The notes under the pieces: model-generated
Seen by the model: the letters and a program-made list of their open reading frames with translations, nothing else
Database searches by the model: none
What the model was told of the DNA's origin: nothing
Part shown: one piece after another, positions 62,339 through 64,000 of the stretch
Position numbering within the stretch: position 1 is the stretch's first letter
Layout of the letters: every line of letters starts with the position of its first letter
Assembly (NCBI GenBank): GCA_963828825.1
Contig: CAWHGF010000001.1
Coordinates: 406,035 to 470,034 of the forward strand
DNA length: 64,000 nucleotides
Reading direction: 5' to 3'
DNA from: Bog-473 sp963828825
Lineage (GTDB): Bacteria > Actinomycetota > Acidimicrobiia > Acidimicrobiales > RAAP-2
Position numbers and translations under genes: made by a program

Positions 62339-63036
62339 CTATTGGACCGTTCGCGTGGAAGTGTCGTTCGCATTCGATTTTACGAATGTCACCGTCCCGT
62401 CGGGGTCGGAGCGGAACCAGATAACGCCGACAAGGATGAGCGTCCACACGCCGATAGCCGGCAGCGCAAAGAAATCGCCGAACGGGAGCAGGCCAAGGAT
62501 GCCCAGCACGAGGCTGACCCACCCCAGCCAAGTCGGCAACAAGGCACTCTGACTATGGCAACGCCGGCCGCAACGGCCATCAGGCCAAATGCCATGGAGG
62601 CCAGCAACGCCGGCAAATCGGACTGGAGATAGTTCAATGTCTGGGCGCTCGACAGCGTCAGGTGGTCGGGAGCGTCGCTCAGTGCGATCAACGACCGACC
62701 CGCAACTCCACCGGTCACCGCAAAGAGGACGCCCCCGGCAAAGGTGAGAATGCCCCACCGTGGTCAACATCACGGCGCTGAAGCCAGTTGCGAAGGTAGC
62801 TGAACCAGATGAGACCAAAGACGACAGCGGGAGGGATCAGCAGCGCCGATATCCCCACTCGGCGCTTGCGAGTTCGGTAGTAGTGGAGGATCGAGACGGG
62901 TGACGCGTTGGTGGCCGGGGTGTTCCCCGACGAGGACGCTCGCCACCACGAAGAAGACGAACAAGAGCCCGAATAAGGGTGCGATCTTCGACTACCACCT
63001 TGGTGCCTGCGAGGGACTACCCTAGCTAGTGCCATG
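62339..63036 (-). pseudogene. Multi-pass membrane protein, several frameshifts
   Basis: Pieces in successive frames build one membrane protein of about 230 residues: LFVFFVVASVLVGE; then SILHYYRTRKRRVGISALL with FGLIWFSYLRNWL; then GILTFAGGVLFAVTGGVAG; then LNYLQSDLPALLASMAFGLMAV; then LLPTWLGWVSLVLGILGLLPFGDFF and IGVWTLILVGVIWFRSD, ending at 62339. That gives about six hydrophobic helices. The WLGWVSLVLGI-type segment is common in unnamed actinobacterial membrane proteins. Four or so indels; start at about 63036 is tentative. Confidence 0.6.
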
Positions 63037-63365
63037 GCGCCTCCTTCTGACAGCAAGGCAAATCGCGGTCGGACCTGACCACCTCGGACCCTACATCTCA
63101 CATTTGTTCCCGAATGTCGAGCTGTTCGGGTGTCGCCAGATCACTGACAGCCGAAGGACGTGGAGGCCCACTCAATCTCGTTCGTGTCTCAGAACCTGAC
63201 TACGCAGCTTTCCGATACCTGCGCACCGCTTGACGCACCAACTAGTGCCCTGACCACAAAGGTTCGCGCGCCTGGGGATTGAGCAGGCCGGCGGCCGAAG
63301 GTACCGGCACGCATCGGGACGTTTCAAGAGCACTGGGGTGGGCTAGGTCGCGTTGACGGCGGTAC
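63037..63365. other. Intergenic, no gene seen
   Basis: About 330 bases between the membrane protein remnant and the IS630 remnant. I see no supported frame, RNA or repeat. Confidence 0.45.
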
Positions 63366-64000
63366 TCAGTCCGAAACAGGGCGTGTGGATCCGCCGTTCA
63401 GCTGAAAGGGCGGGGTAGTGCGCCCGCTACGCGGCGCGGCTCTGGGCTGGCCCCAGCGTCGCTGGGCTTCGCCCCGCAGTGCGGCCCGGTGCTTGCGCTC
63501 GAGGGCGAGGATCTCAGGGTCGGTGGTGTGGCCGTTGCGCCAGCGGATGTAATCTGGTATGGCCGGGCCAGTTCGGCATGGCTCTGGTGATCGGAATTGG
63601 CGATGGAGAACTCGCGGAAGGGCCCGAAGTGGGCTTCGATGGGGTTGGCCGACGAGCCATAAGTCGGGCGTGAAGGCCAGTTCGACCGTGTTGGTCGTGT
63701 ACCACTGGCGGATCAGGGGTCCCTTGTGGTGGTTCAAGTTGTCCAAGATCACGTAGATCATCTCGCCGTCGGGCACTCGAGGCCCGGATGGACTTGAGGG
63801 CCCGCAGCGTCGGACTTGTATCCCTTTCTTGGGCTCGATGCGGCCATAGAGGCGGTTCGGCTCCCACCGAGTACCAGGCGAAGAGCTGCCTGGTCCCGTG
63901 CGGCTTGTGGTAGTTGGCCCGCAGCCGTTGTGGCCTGGACATTTCGGCCCAGCACGACCCGCCCTCGGGCTTGACGGCCAGCGGTCCGAACTCGTCGAAG
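63366..64000 (-). mobile_element. IS630-family transposase, frameshifted and cut by the window end
   Basis: The minus strand from the window end reads FDEFGPLAVKPEGGSCWAE, LRANYHKPHGTRQLFAWYSVG, then MIYVILDNLNHHKGPLIRQW (second catalytic Asp), TVELAFTP, and in another frame ANPIEAHFGPFREFSIANSDH (catalytic Glu in NPIE). It ends with IRWRNGHTTDPEILALERKHRA and EAQRRWGQ. This is the C-terminal half of an IS630-type DDE transposase with at least three frame changes. The N-terminal half lies beyond position 64000. Confidence 0.82.

Overview
The window is high-GC DNA with a gene order and gene content typical of an actinobacterium, most like the Acidimicrobiia or a neighbouring deep actinobacterial lineage. 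The lineage call is inference from synteny (lysA-hom-thrC-rho-rpmE-prfA-prmC-Sua5/YwlC-like-glyA-wecA-atp operon, then murA, MeaB, TreS and maltokinase). Several genes have a -10-like hexamer 6-8 bases before the start codon, as expected for leaderless actinobacterial transcripts.

Layout. 0-5.3 kb: a phytanoyl-CoA-dioxygenase-like enzyme, an NfeD/slipin membrane pair and a diadenylate-cyclase-domain protein, all on the minus strand. 5.3-5.7 kb: a tRNA-Arg(CCG) next to the frameshifted C-terminal stub of a tyrosine integrase. 5.7-15.1 kb: lysine/threonine synthesis (lysA, hom, thrC), then rho, rpmE, prfA, prmC and a divergent YrdC-domain protein. 15.1-20.4 kb, minus strand: a TauD-like dioxygenase, a broken N-acyl-D-amino-acid deacylase, a MarR regulator with a perfect 22-bp palindrome nearby, and a frameshifted thiolase-like protein. 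20.5-31 kb: an rpiB remnant, glyA, a WecA-type phosphotransferase and a complete F-type ATP synthase operon whose delta subunit has a duplicated N-terminal domain. 31-39 kb: glpX, murA (Asp in place of the usual Cys), a MeaB GTPase, an enoyl-CoA hydratase, trehalose synthase, maltokinase and galT. 39.3-43.4 kb: a small membrane protein and a secreted 1183-residue protein with eight Ig-like domains of two alternating types. 43.7-51.7 kb: an assimilatory sulfate-reduction cluster (met8-like, cysN, cysD / cysH, sulfite reductase, FrhB-like F420 oxidoreductase, an unknown protein, an ABC ATPase) around a divergent promoter with an inverted repeat. 52.6 kb: tRNA-Ala(CGC). 52.7-64 kb: a poorly conserved accessory segment with an IS3 element, IS630 and other transposase remnants, small enzyme genes (DHFR-like, VOC, SRPBCC, DUF899), an alpha/beta-hydrolase-LuxR fusion and a two-domain protein of a family I do not recognise.

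The most interesting functional idea is the FrhB-like protein placed directly after the siroheme sulfite reductase. It suggests a two-gene, F420H2-driven assimilatory sulfite reductase, analogous to the fused Fsr enzyme of methanogens.

Single-base frameshifts occur throughout, including in genes that should be essential (atpD) or strongly conserved (glpX, MeaB, sulfite reductase). Many therefore look like consensus indel errors rather than real pseudogenes. In the 52.7-64 kb segment, errors and real decay cannot be separated from the sequence alone.
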